DNA from: Gemmatimonas sp.
GTDB taxonomy: Bacteria; Gemmatimonadota; Gemmatimonadetes; Gemmatimonadales; Gemmatimonadaceae
DNA: 64,000 bases
Direction: 5' to 3'
Assembly: GCA_011390885.1 (NCBI GenBank)
Contig: JAABRO010000060.1
Span: 1 to 64,000 of the forward strand
The notes under the pieces: model-generated
What the model was told of the DNA's origin: nothing
Database searches by the model: none
What the model saw: only the letters and a program-made list of their open reading frames with translations
Program-made: the position numbers and the translations under genes
Part shown: positions 7,790-15,737 of the stretch, piece after piece
Layout of the letters: each line of letters opens with the position of its first letter
How positions within the stretch are numbered: position 1 is the stretch's first letter

Positions 7790-9325
7790 ATGACCGTACT
7801 GGTGACCGGGGCGACCGGCTACATCGGGGGGCGGCTCACGTCCCGACTCGTGGAGCGCGGGCTGCGCGTGCGGCTGCTCGTGCGCGACCCGCGGCGGCTG
7901 CGCGGGCGGTGGTGGGAGAACGACGTCGAGATGGTGCAGGGCGACCTCTTCGACTTCCCCTCGCTCGAGCGCGCGATGGACGGCGTGACCGAGGCGTACT
8001 ACCTCGTGCACTCCATGGCCGCCGGCGACGATTTCGAGGAGCGCGATCGCATTGCCGCCCGGAACTTCGTGCGCGCGGGGCAGGGGCTGCGGCACTGCAT
8101 CTACCTGGGCGGGCTCGTGCCGCCGGTCGACGATGTGTCGCGCCACCTGCAGAGCCGAGCCGACACGGGGGCCGTGCTGCGCGAGGGGCTGCCGGTCACG
8201 GAGTTCCGCGCCGGCCCGATCGTGGGCTCCGGCTCGGCCTCCTTCGAAATGGTCCGCTATCTCACCGAGCGACTGCCGTTCATGCTCGCGCCGCGGTGGA
8301 TCACGAACGAGGTGCAGCCCATCGCGGTGCGCGACGTGCTCACCTACCTGCTGGCGGCGCGCACACGCGAGGCGCTGGGCGTGGTGGAGATCGGCGGGGC
8401 CGACCGGCTCTCCTTTCGCGACATGCTGCGGCAGTACGGCGAGGTGCGTGGGCTCACACGCATCATCGTGGCGGCCCCGGTGCTGGCGCCGTCGCTGGCC
8501 GCGCTCTGGATCGACAAGATCACGCCCATTCCGCGCTCGGTCGTGGAGCCGCTCGTCGAGGGGATCGTGCACCCCGTGGTGGCCGACACGACCCGCGCGC
8601 GGGCGCTCTTCCCCGAGATCGAACCCATGGGGTACCGCACGGCGGTGCAACGGGCGCTCGCCCGCATGAGCGAGCGGGCCGTGGAGTCGCGCTGGAGCGA
8701 CGCGCTGGGCGCGGGCGAGTCGTACGAACTCACCGACCGCGAGGGGGTGCTCGAGGAGACGCGTGCGCAGTACGTGGACGCCACGCCGGAGCAGGTGTTC
8801 CGCGCCTTCTGCAAGCTGGGGGGGGACCAGGGGTGGCTGGCGTGGAACTTCCTCTGGCGCGTGCGCGGTTTCCTTGATCGGCTGGTGGGCGGGCCGGGGC
8901 TGCGACGGGGACGGCGCGACCCGGAGCAGCTGTTGCCGGGCGAGGTCGTGGACTTCTGGCGGGTGGACCTCGTGGAGGCCCCGCGCCTGCTGCGACTGCG
9001 CGCCGAGATGCGCGTTCCCGGCAAGGCGTGGTTACAGTTCACGGCGATTCCGGAAGGCGGCGGGACGCGCCTCCTCCAGACGGCGCTCTTCGCGCCGCGC
9101 GGGCTGCTCGGACTCCTCTATTGGTACGCCATGTATCCGGCTCACCTCTTCATTTTCGGCGACATGGTACGCGCCATTGCGAAGCTCGCGCGGTCGGAGC
9201 CGGCGTCGGCGCTGCCGTCCGCGCCCCGCATGTCGTCCGCGTCCCCGTCGGGCGCGTCCCCGTCGGGCGCGCGGGCCGGCGACGGCGCGCCCGCGGCGGC
9301 CGGGCTGCCGGAGTACCGCGCGTGA
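7790..9325 (+). CDS. NAD(P)-binding Rossmann protein with C-terminal DUF2867 domain
   Basis: A 511-residue two-domain protein. Residues 1 to about 300 are an extended/atypical SDR domain (MTVLVTGATGYIGGRL is the dinucleotide motif; AYYLVHSMAAG and CIYLGGLVP follow). From about residue 315 a DUF2867 domain follows (VDATPEQVFRAFCKLGG, WRVDLVEAPRLLRLRAEMRV), a START-like ligand-binding fold. The reaction is unknown; SDR-DUF2867 fusions are common but uncharacterised. GGAGG lies 12 bases before ATG 7790. The start codon shares bases with a minus-strand ATG in the opposite direction. It overlaps the downstream glycosyltransferase by 4 bases, so the two are coupled. A low-complexity Ser/Pro/Ala tail of about 40 residues ends the protein. 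Confidence 0.87.
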   Translation: MTVLVTGATGYIGGRLTSRLVERGLRVRLLVRDPRRLRGRWWENDVEMVQGDLFDFPSLERAMDGVTEAYYLVHSMAAGDDFEERDRIAARNFVRAGQGLRHCIYLGGLVPPVDDVSRHLQSRADTGAVLREGLPVTEFRAGPIVGSGSASFEMVRYLTERLPFMLAPRWITNEVQPIAVRDVLTYLLAARTREALGVVEIGGADRLSFRDMLRQYGEVRGLTRIIVAAPVLAPSLAALWIDKITPIPRSVVEPLVEGIVHPVVADTTRARALFPEIEPMGYRTAVQRALARMSERAVESRWSDALGAGESYELTDREGVLEETRAQYVDATPEQVFRAFCKLGGDQGWLAWNFLWRVRGFLDRLVGGPGLRRGRRDPEQLLPGEVVDFWRVDLVEAPRLLRLRAEMRVPGKAWLQFTAIPEGGGTRLLQTALFAPRGLLGLLYWYAMYPAHLFIFGDMVRAIAKLARSEPASALPSAPRMSSASPSGASPSGARAGDGAPAAAGLPEYRA

Positions 9326-10509
9326 GCCCCGCCGTGGTCGTCACCTGGCTGCTCGTGGCCATGCAGGGCGTACTCTTCGCGGCCCTCATCTGGCGGCTGC
9401 TGCCGGGGCGCACGCGTCGCCCCGCCGTGCCGCCGAGTGCGGCGCCGCGCACCGACACCTCGGTCTCGGTGATCGTGGCCACGCTCAACGAGGCGCGGCG
9501 CATCGGGCCGTGCCTCGAGGGGCTCATGCGCCAGACGGCGCCGCTCACCGAGATCCTCGTGGTGGACAGCCGCTCCACCGACGGCACGCGCGAACTCGTG
9601 GAGGCGGCCGCGGCGCGCGACCCGCGCATCCGCCTCATCACCGACGACCCGCTCCCCAGCGGGTGGGTGGGCAAGGTGTGGGCGCTCGAGACCGGTCTGC
9701 GCCACGCCAGCGGCGAGTGGGTGCTCGGCATCGACGCCGACACCGAGCCGCAGCCGGGCATGCTCCCCGCCATCGTGGATGCGGCCGAGGCGGAGCGCTA
9801 CGACGTGGTCTCGTTCGGGCCGCAGTTCGCGGGGCAGTCGGAGGCTGAGCGCTTCGTGCAGCCGGCCATGCTGCTCACGCTCGTGTACCGCTGCGGGGCG
9901 GCCGGTGCCGAGGATCCGCCGCCCGATCGCGTGATGGCCAACGGGCAGTGCTTTCTGGCGCGACGGTCGGTACTCGAGGAGAACGGCGGCTATGCACCGG
10001 CGCGCGCGTCGTTCTGCGACGACGTCACCCTCGCGCGCCACATCGCTGCGCGTGGTGGGCGCGTGGGGTTCATGGACGGTTCGCGCGTGATCCAGGTGCG
10101 CGCCTACACGTCGCTCGCGGAAATGTGGCGGGAGTGGGGGCGGTCGTTCGACCTCAAGGACGCCACCCCGATCTGGCGCCGCTGGTTCGACGTGGCGCTC
10201 GTGTGGAGCACGCAGGCGCTGCCGATTCCCGTGCTGGTCACCCTCGCGCTCCTCGGCGGGGCGCCGCAGCTGTTCGAACCGGGGGCCTGGGGCGCGGGCG
10301 AAGCGCTGGCCGCGGTGAACCTGACGGCACTCACGGCGCGCCTGCTCATGCTCGTGGCCCTGCGCGGGTCGTACGCCGAGCGCGGCTGGCCGTTCTGGTT
10401 GTCCTTCCTGGGCGACATCCCGGCCGCCGTGCGGCTCACGCTGAGCACCGCACGGCAGCCCAAGGCGTGGCGCGGCCGCGCCTACAGCGGACTCGAGCCC
10501 GCGACCTGA
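9322..10509 (+). CDS. Membrane glycosyltransferase, GT2 family
   Basis: A 395-residue GT2 glycosyltransferase with one N-terminal and about three C-terminal membrane segments (VVVTWLLVAMQGVLFAALIW; ALPIPVLVTLALLGG). The catalytic GT-A domain shows VSVIVATLNEARRIGPCLEG, the nucleotide-sugar region LVVDSRSTDGT, the DXD-type LGIDADTE and the acceptor motif CDDVTLAR. Its shape resembles carotenoid glycosyltransferases such as CruC, and Gemmatimonas makes glycosylated carotenoids, but the acceptor cannot be read from sequence. The start GTG 9322 overlaps the previous stop (GTGA), so it is translated with the SDR-DUF2867 protein. Its 3' end overlaps the convergent thioredoxin-like gene by 28 bases. 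Confidence 0.88.
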   Translation: MSPAVVVTWLLVAMQGVLFAALIWRLLPGRTRRPAVPPSAAPRTDTSVSVIVATLNEARRIGPCLEGLMRQTAPLTEILVVDSRSTDGTRELVEAAAARDPRIRLITDDPLPSGWVGKVWALETGLRHASGEWVLGIDADTEPQPGMLPAIVDAAEAERYDVVSFGPQFAGQSEAERFVQPAMLLTLVYRCGAAGAEDPPPDRVMANGQCFLARRSVLEENGGYAPARASFCDDVTLARHIAARGGRVGFMDGSRVIQVRAYTSLAEMWREWGRSFDLKDATPIWRRWFDVALVWSTQALPIPVLVTLALLGGAPQLFEPGAWGAGEALAAVNLTALTARLLMLVALRGSYAERGWPFWLSFLGDIPAAVRLTLSTARQPKAWRGRAYSGLEPAT

Positions 10510-11120
10510 GTCGTAGCTGATCCAGGGGTGCCGCTCGCGGCGGCGCCAACCTGGGCGGCGGCGGCCTCGGCGCCGTCGGCCTGCGTGAGTACCTCAGCCG
10601 CCGCGCACTGCTCGAGCAGCGTGAGCATCTCGTCGGCGATCGTCGCGCCGCGGTCGCGCACGTACCAGGTGCGCACCTGCTTGTAGCGCTCATCCTTGTC
10701 CAGCTGCAGGCCGTGCTCCAGCACCCACTGCTGCAGCGGCGCCGGCCGCGAGCCCCACTGGCCGCGTTCATTGAACTCGGCGTCGTACAGGATCACGAGG
10801 GGAATCGCGCGCGCGCCGTTGGTGAGGTGCGCGTCCATGAGGTCGAGGTTCCGGTCGCGTTCGAGCACGCGCAGCTCGATGCCGGGGTTCGCGTCGGCAA
10901 TGCGCTGGATCACCGGCACGCTGTTCACGGCGTCCCCGCACCAGTCCTCGAGCAGCACGAGCAGGTGCCAGCGGCACGGGATGGCCGCCGCGCGCGCCTC
11001 GGCCTCGGGGGAGAGCGCGGCGCGCTTGTCGGTCATGACCCAGAGGTCATGGTTGGCGACGGTGCGCGCAACGAAGTCGGACAGCGGCTCGGCGGCCGCG
11101 AAACGGGAACGCATGGACAT
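10482..11120 (-). CDS. Thioredoxin-family protein with single active-site cysteine (WCGDA)
   Basis: A 212-residue cytoplasmic protein with a thioredoxin-like core. The site is LLVLLEDWCGDAVNSVPVI, in which the second Cys of the usual CxxC is Ala. The cis-Pro region is ARAIPLVILYD. This matches a bacterial thioredoxin-like family with a lone Cys. Disulfide exchange by a monothiol mechanism or a non-redox role are both possible. ATG 11120 was chosen because GGAG lies about 11 bases upstream; ATG 11114 is an alternative. The last 30 residues are Ala/Gly-rich and overlap the end of the convergent glycosyltransferase gene. Confidence 0.85.
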   Translation of the reverse strand: MSMRSRFAAAEPLSDFVARTVANHDLWVMTDKRAALSPEAEARAAAIPCRWHLLVLLEDWCGDAVNSVPVIQRIADANPGIELRVLERDRNLDLMDAHLTNGARAIPLVILYDAEFNERGQWGSRPAPLQQWVLEHGLQLDKDERYKQVRTWYVRDRGATIADEMLTLLEQCAAAEVLTQADGAEAAAAQVGAAASGTPGSATTQVAGSSPL

Positions 11121-11186
11121 GACGAACGACACTCCGTGATGAAGAGGACTGCGGCACATAGTCCTGCGTCGGACATGCGGTTCCCC

Positions 11187-11224
11187 CCGCCGGCATCGCC
11201 TGCTCGGGACGCCGGCGGAGCAGG
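11187..11224. promoter_or_regulatory. Mutually exclusive hairpins between two minus-strand genes
   Basis: CCGCCGGC (11187-11194) can pair with GCCGGCGG (11211-11218). Alternatively CCTGCTC (11199-11205) can pair with GAGCAGG (11218-11224). The two structures exclude each other. They lie downstream of the DJ-1/PfpI stop and about 67 bases before the thioredoxin-like start, where a terminator or a leader switch would sit. No T-run is present, and high GC content makes chance pairing easy. Confidence 0.25.
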
Positions 11225-11258
11225 GGCGGACCGCGATCGGTTCGCTACCTCGGGCGCA

Positions 11259-11771
11259 TCATCGCGCGAGCCACTCCGTGATCGCCGCGCCGAAGGCCGG
11301 CAGGTCGGAGGGGACTCGGCTCGAGACGATGTTCCTGTCGGTGACCACAGCGCGGTCCACCCACGTCGCGCCCGCGTTCTCGATGTCGTCCCGAATGCCT
11401 ACGGTGCTCGTGAGCGTGCGTCCCTTCACGATGCGCGCCGAGATGAGCACCCACGGGCCGTGGCAGATGGTAGCCACGAGCTTGCCGGCGTCGTGCACGC
11501 GGCGCACGCAGTCGAGCACCTCGGGCACGCGACGGAGCTTGTCGGGCGCCCAGCCCCCGGGCACCACGACGCCAGCGAGCGCGTCCACGTCCACATCGCG
11601 GATGTGCACGTCCACGGCGGCGGGGTAGCCCCACTTGCCGAGGTAGCGCTCGCTGCCGATGCCGGCGATCGGGGCGTGGAATCCGGCCTCCTCGAGGCGG
11701 AGCTTCGGATACCACAGCTCGAGATCCTCGTACTCCGGTCCGGCCAGCACGAGCACGGTGGGCTTGGTCAT
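11259..11771 (-). CDS. DJ-1/PfpI-family protein
   Basis: A 170-residue class I glutamine amidotransferase-like protein of the DJ-1/PfpI group, whose members are proteases, deglycases or stress proteins in the cytoplasm. It starts MTKPTVLVLAGPEYEDLEL, with the conserved Glu in YEDLE. The nucleophile elbow is LVATICHGPWVLISA with the reactive Cys, preceded by GVVVPGGWAPDKLR. The length is normal for PfpI. It is transcribed away from the PII-Amt pair and towards the thioredoxin-like gene, so both could answer to oxidative or carbonyl stress (inference). The actual activity is uncertain, as for most of the family. Confidence 0.9.
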   Translation of the reverse strand: MTKPTVLVLAGPEYEDLELWYPKLRLEEAGFHAPIAGIGSERYLGKWGYPAAVDVHIRDVDVDALAGVVVPGGWAPDKLRRVPEVLDCVRRVHDAGKLVATICHGPWVLISARIVKGRTLTSTVGIRDDIENAGATWVDRAVVTDRNIVSSRVPSDLPAFGAAITEWLAR

Positions 11772-11957
11772 TGCGGGGCTCCCAGGTGTAGGCACATCGT
11801 GAGAAGCGCCGCTGCCAGCAGGACGGCGCTGTCGCGCCACCGGCGGAGGAACTGTCGGTGGCGCGCTCGTGTTCGGTCTCAATATAGGCGACGCCGCCCT
11901 CCCGCCCGGCCGCATCCTCCCGCGGTCCCTCTCCGACGTCCCCAGCCCGCGCTGCGC

Positions 11958-12371
11958 ATGAAGCTGATCACGGCCATCATCCGTCCCGAGCGTCTGTCCG
12001 AGGTGAAGCTGGCGCTCTTCCGCATCGGGGTCACCGGCATCACGCTCTCTCGCGTGAGCGGACACGGCGGCGAACGCGACGTGGTGCAGCAGTATCGAGG
12101 CGACACGGTGGTGCTCGAGTTCCACGAGAAGGTGCGCCTCGAGATGGCGTGCTCGGACAACTTCGTGGAGATGTGCATCGAGGCCATCCTCGAGGGAGCG
12201 CGCACCGGCGAGGTGGGGGACGGGAAGATCTTCGTGCAACCGCTCGATCAGGTGGTGCGCATTCGCACCGGGGAGCGCGACGGGGCGGCGCTCACGCCGG
12301 TCACGGCGGAGCTCGTGCAGCGCGAGACGGCGCAGTACGCGGTGCCCACGCGCGAATCGCTGGGGCGCTGA
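11958..12371 (+). CDS. glnK: PII-type nitrogen regulatory protein
   Basis: A 137-residue PII signal protein. It opens MKLITAIIRPERLSEVKLAL. The T-loop carries the uridylylation-type Tyr (VVQQYRG, near residue 51). The B and C loops are ARTGEVGDGKIFV and DQVVRIRTGERD. PII trimers bind ATP/ADP and 2-oxoglutarate and plug or release Amt transporters. This gene lies two bases before amt, the classic glnK-amtB arrangement, so control of ammonium uptake is the likely job. About 25 residues extend beyond the usual PII end. The 186-base gap upstream is shared with the divergent DJ-1 gene; no clear sigma-54 or sigma-70 promoter was found in it. Confidence 0.93.
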   Translation: MKLITAIIRPERLSEVKLALFRIGVTGITLSRVSGHGGERDVVQQYRGDTVVLEFHEKVRLEMACSDNFVEMCIEAILEGARTGEVGDGKIFVQPLDQVVRIRTGERDGAALTPVTAELVQRETAQYAVPTRESLGR

Positions 12372-12373
12372 CC

Positions 12374-13729
12374 ATGACGCCGCTCCTCCTCTCGCAGGCC
12401 GCCGAGGCGTCCATCTCGGCGGGTGACACGGCCTGGGTGCTCGTGTCCACCGCGCTCGTGCTCGTGATGGTGCCGGGGCTCGCCTTCTTCTACGGCGGGC
12501 TCGTGCGCGGCAAGAGCGCGCTCAACACCATGCTCATGAGCATCGGGGCGCTCGCCGTCATCACCGTGCAGTGGGTGCTGGTGGGGTACAGCCTCGCCTT
12601 CGGTGAGGGCACGCGATGGATCGGCGATTTCTCCTTCTTCGGCCTGATGGGCGTGGGGGCCGAGGGCGGACCGTATGCGAGCGGGATTCCGCACGTGCTG
12701 TTCGCGGCGTTTCAGGGGATGTTCGCCGGCATCGCGGTGGCGCTCTTCTCCGGCGCCGTGGTGGAGCGCATGCGTTTCACGGCGTATCTGCTGTTCGGCG
12801 TGCTGTGGTCCACGTTCGTGTACGATCCGCTCGCGCATTGGGTGTGGGGTGAGGGCGGGTGGCTGCGCGAGCTCGGCGCGCTCGACTTCGCGGGTGGCAC
12901 GGTGGTGCACATCAGCGCGGGCGTGACGGCGCTGGTGCTCGCGCGCCAGCTCGGTCCGCGCCGCGACTTCGGGCGCATGGCCACGGTGCCGCACAACGTG
13001 CCGTTCACGCTGCTGGGCGCGGGGCTGCTCTGGTTCGGCTGGTTCGGCTTCAACGCGGGCTCGGCGCTCGGCGCGAGCGGGGTGGCCGCCAACGCGCTGC
13101 TCACCACGCACGCGGGCGCGGCGGCGGGCATCGTGGGCTGGCTCGTGTGCGAGATATGGCGGAGCGGTCGCGCGACGGCCGTGGGTGCGGCCACCGGCGC
13201 CGTCGTCGGACTCGTGGCGATCACCCCCGCCGCCGGCTTCGTCACGCCGCTCGGTGCGCTCGCGATCGGCGCGCTGTCGGCGCCGCTGTCGTTCCTCGCG
13301 CTGCATGCGCGCGCGAAGTCGCAGCTGGACGACACGCTCGACGTGTTCGCCTGCCACGGCGTGGCCGGCATTTCCGGTGCGCTGCTCACGGGTGTGTTCG
13401 CGACCACCACGGTGAACCCCGATGGCGCGAACGGCGCGCTCTACGGCAACGTCGGGCTGCTCTGGGTGCAGGCGGTGGCCGTGGTGGCCACGATGCTGTT
13501 CGCCGCCGCCGCCAGCGTGGCGATCCTCGCGATTGTGCGCGCGATCATGCCGGCGCGCGTGCCGGTGAGCGCCGAGGTGGTGGGCATCGACCTCAGCGAG
13601 CACGGCGAGGAGGCGTACCATGGCAGCGACCTGAGCGATCTCACGGGCAAGCGCGTGTCGCTGGGCGAGCCGGTGCTGCTCCCGGCGCGTGACCTCGCCC
13701 TCGAGCCGTCGGGGGCGCTGGGGCGATAG
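12374..13729 (+). CDS. amtB: Ammonium transporter (Amt/MEP/Rh family)
   Basis: A 451-residue inner-membrane ammonium channel/transporter with about eleven membrane helices. Diagnostic pieces are PGLAFFYGGLVRGKSALNTM, MFAGIAVALFSGAVVERM, the signature DFAGGTVVHISAG with the first pore His, and DVFACHGVAGISGALL with the second pore His. The N-terminus lies outside the membrane core and needs no cleaved signal. The C-terminal tail (KRVSLGEPVLLPARDLALEP) is cytoplasmic. It follows the PII gene by two bases and ends before a strong terminator. Function is secure from the twin-His site and the PII partner. Confidence 0.95.
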   Translation: MTPLLLSQAAEASISAGDTAWVLVSTALVLVMVPGLAFFYGGLVRGKSALNTMLMSIGALAVITVQWVLVGYSLAFGEGTRWIGDFSFFGLMGVGAEGGPYASGIPHVLFAAFQGMFAGIAVALFSGAVVERMRFTAYLLFGVLWSTFVYDPLAHWVWGEGGWLRELGALDFAGGTVVHISAGVTALVLARQLGPRRDFGRMATVPHNVPFTLLGAGLLWFGWFGFNAGSALGASGVAANALLTTHAGAAAGIVGWLVCEIWRSGRATAVGAATGAVVGLVAITPAAGFVTPLGALAIGALSAPLSFLALHARAKSQLDDTLDVFACHGVAGISGALLTGVFATTTVNPDGANGALYGNVGLLWVQAVAVVATMLFAAAASVAILAIVRAIMPARVPVSAEVVGIDLSEHGEEAYHGSDLSDLTGKRVSLGEPVLLPARDLALEPSGALGR

Positions 13730-13772
13730 GTCGCCTTGGCGCTCCCCGCCGGACATGGGTGCCGCATACACG

Positions 13773-13800
13773 AAAGCCCCGATCGCGAGATCGGGGCTTT
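13773..13800. terminator. Strong bidirectional intrinsic terminator
   Basis: AAAGCCCCGATC, loop GCGA, GATCGGGGCTTT makes a perfect 12-bp stem with A/T ends. It lies 43 bases after the amt stop and 29 bases from the stop of the convergent small membrane-protein gene, so it can end both transcripts. Confidence 0.88.
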
Positions 13801-13829
13801 CTCTTGCCGCACCAGGTCCTGCCGAGCGG

Positions 13830-13994
13830 TCAGTTCTCCTGACCGCCCTGACGGCTCTTCAGCCAGCTGAGCGGAATCATGAACAGCGGCGTGAGGAACA
13901 GGCCGAGCAGGATGTTGATCCAGGTGAGGGCCATGAAATAGGCCGTCAGCCCGAGCGATGCCCACAGCGTTCCGAACGTGCCAGCGTTTTCCAC
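13830..13994 (-). CDS. Small hypothetical membrane protein (54 residues)
   Basis: A 54-residue protein beginning at GTG 13994, with GGAG eight bases upstream. It consists largely of two hydrophobic stretches (TLWASLGLTAYFMALTWINI and LLGLFLTPLFMIPLSW) and ends in a short charged tail (LKSRQGGQEN). This shape suggests a small inner-membrane protein. A facing terminator shared with amt supports an expressed unit. No family or function was recognised. The long leader upstream contains a CCGTCGGG/CCCGACGG hairpin (14087-14108) and one arm of a 38-bp inverted repeat. Confidence 0.65.
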   Translation of the reverse strand: MENAGTFGTLWASLGLTAYFMALTWINILLGLFLTPLFMIPLSWLKSRQGGQEN

Positions 13995-14128
13995 TCTTCC
14001 GTCTCCGTTGGTGAAGGACCGCGGGGAAGGTAAACCGGGACTCGGCAGGAGGGTAGTCCCTGCCACACCACAGTGAACTCGCATGGCCGTCGGGCCGGTT
14101 CCCGACGGGCAGCTCGGGGGAACTGCGA

Positions 14129-14269
14129 AAGACGCGATGGCGCGATAGGCGCGATGGCGCGAACACAGCATGCATGGGCGGCGACGGTGCGAGGGCTCGG
14201 CGATCGGAGACGCCGCCGGCTTCGGCAGGCAGTGTTCGCGCCATCGCGCCTATCGCGCCATCGCGTCTT
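14129..14269. repeat. Perfect 38-bp inverted repeat with 65-base spacer
   Basis: The left arm (14129-14166) begins AAGACGCGATGGCGCGATAG and the right arm (14232-14269) is its exact reverse complement over 38 bases. Each arm is itself built of GCGCGAT-type subrepeats. The element sits in the 351-base gap between the small minus-strand membrane-protein gene and tilS. It contains no plausible gene. A short hairpin lies just beside it (14087-14108). The rest of the gap holds the tilS promoter candidate and nothing else recognised. It could be a miniature mobile element, a large RNA hairpin or a protein-binding site. Confidence 0.8.
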
Positions 14270-14331
14270 CCGCAGTACCGATTCCGAGGCCACAGCTCTG
14301 CTTCGCCGTGCGTCGTGCGCTCGCCCTCGTC

Positions 14332-14337
14332 TATACT
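14332..14337 (+). promoter_or_regulatory. Candidate -10 box for a leaderless tilS transcript
   Basis: TATACT stands out in GC-rich surroundings, eight bases before the tilS ATG at 14346. A start of transcription about seven bases after it would coincide with the ATG and make the message leaderless. No good -35 hexamer was found at 16-18 bases upstream. A downstream in-frame ATG at 14373 lacks a ribosome site and would be the alternative start. Confidence 0.35.
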
Positions 14338-14345
14338 ACGTCCGC

Positions 14346-15737
14346 ATGCCGTCGACCGACCGAACGCCCGCCATGGCGCACGACCCACCGAGCGACACGC
14401 TGCACTTCTCGCTGCGTGACGCGTTGCGCGCATCGCTGCGCGCGCTCGGCCCCGAGGACGTGCGGCTCGTGCTTGCCGTCTCCGGTGGCGCCGACAGCAT
14501 GGCGTTGCTGTTCGCCATGGCCCGCTGGGCGCCGGAACGCATCGCGGTCGTTGCGACGTACGACCACGGCACCGGGGCGCACGCCCGTGAGGCGGCGTCG
14601 CTCGTGGCGGCGGAGGCGCGCCGGCTCGGCCTGAATGTCGTGCGCGAACGCGCGTGGCGGCCGGCGAGCACGGAGGCTGGCTGGCGCGAGGCACGGTGGC
14701 GCTTCCTCTGGCGCATTGCGCGCGCCTACGGCGCCCGGGTGGCCACGGCGCACACCGCCGACGACCAGCTCGAGACCATGGTGCAGCGCATCGCGCGGGG
14801 CACGGGGGCGCGCGGGCTCGCGGCGCTCGCGGCGCCGGGGCCGGTGGTGCGCCCGTGGCTGCAGCTGTCGCGTGCCGACCTGCGCGCGTGGGTCGTCGCC
14901 GAGGGGGTGCCGTATCTGGACGACCCGGCCAACGCGGACCGGCGGCATCAGCGGGTGCGCCTGCGCATCGACCTCCTGCCGGCGATCGAGCGCGTCGATC
15001 CCGGCTTCGGGGCGGCCATGCGCGACCTCGGTGAACGGGCCGCCGCGTGGCGACGCGACGCCGATGCGCTCGCGGCACGACTGCCGTGGCGGCAGGTGGC
15101 TGCCGGCACCTGGCAGCTGCCCCGCGACGCCGTCGCCGGCTGGACGGAGGAGATGCTCGCGGTGGTGTGGCCGGCGCTGCTCGCGCCGCTCGGTGTCACG
15201 CTCACCGGGGACGGAACGCGGCGGCTGCTTCGGTTTACCATCGGCCATGCGCGCGCGGGCGAGTTGCGCCTGCCGGGCGGGGTGGTGGTGGTGCGGGCGG
15301 GTGCCGTGTTCGAAGTGCGCCTGCCCGAGGCGACGGCGGTGCGCGATGCGGCGCGCCGCGCCGCCGCGCGGTCGTGCGTCGCGGGTGCCACGCTCGCGTG
15401 GCCCGGATGGCGATTCCATCGCGTGGCCGCACCAGCGTGCGACGCGACATCGTTGGCGGACTGCTCACTTGCCGCGTTTCCAGAGGGCGCGGCGCTCGAG
15501 GTGCGGTCGTGGCAGCCGGGCGACCGCATCGCGACGCCACGCATGGAGGCGGGACGGCGCATCAGTCGGTATCTTTCGGAAGCTGGGGTGCCTCGACGTG
15601 ATCGGAGTGGTTGGCCGGTCGTCCTCGCCGATGGGGAGGTCGCGTGGGTACCCGGAATCTGTCGCGGCCTCGCCGCGCCGCACCGATCCGGCAGGTCGGA
15701 CCTCATCTGGTATCGCAGTGAGCGCGAGTTCGGTTGA
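14346..15737 (+). CDS. tilS: tRNA(Ile)-lysidine synthase
   Basis: A 463-residue enzyme that converts C34 of tRNA-Ile(CAU) to lysidine using ATP and lysine, so that the tRNA reads AUA. The N-terminal PP-loop ATPase carries LAVSGGADSMALLFAMA. The family pieces TYDHGTGAHARE, TAHTADDQLETMVQRIARGTG, RPWLQLSRADLRAW and DPANADRRHQRVRLR follow. The C-terminal tRNA-binding region has SWQPGDRI and ISRYLSEAGVPRRDR. ATG 14346 was taken; 14373 is possible. The next gene, hpt, begins inside the last 20 bases. The order tilS-hpt-ftsH is the one found in Bacillus. Confidence 0.93.
   Translation: MPSTDRTPAMAHDPPSDTLHFSLRDALRASLRALGPEDVRLVLAVSGGADSMALLFAMARWAPERIAVVATYDHGTGAHAREAASLVAAEARRLGLNVVRERAWRPASTEAGWREARWRFLWRIARAYGARVATAHTADDQLETMVQRIARGTGARGLAALAAPGPVVRPWLQLSRADLRAWVVAEGVPYLDDPANADRRHQRVRLRIDLLPAIERVDPGFGAAMRDLGERAAAWRRDADALAARLPWRQVAAGTWQLPRDAVAGWTEEMLAVVWPALLAPLGVTLTGDGTRRLLRFTIGHARAGELRLPGGVVVVRAGAVFEVRLPEATAVRDAARRAAARSCVAGATLAWPGWRFHRVAAPACDATSLADCSLAAFPEGAALEVRSWQPGDRIATPRMEAGRRISRYLSEAGVPRRDRSGWPVVLADGEVAWVPGICRGLAAPHRSGRSDLIWYRSEREFG

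Noticed and set aside
7720-7791. Upstream ATG (7791) as start of the nitronate monooxygenase-like gene
   Set aside because: It would overlap the start codon of the divergent SDR-DUF2867 gene and leave no room for promoters. The 24 extra residues are unlike the family.
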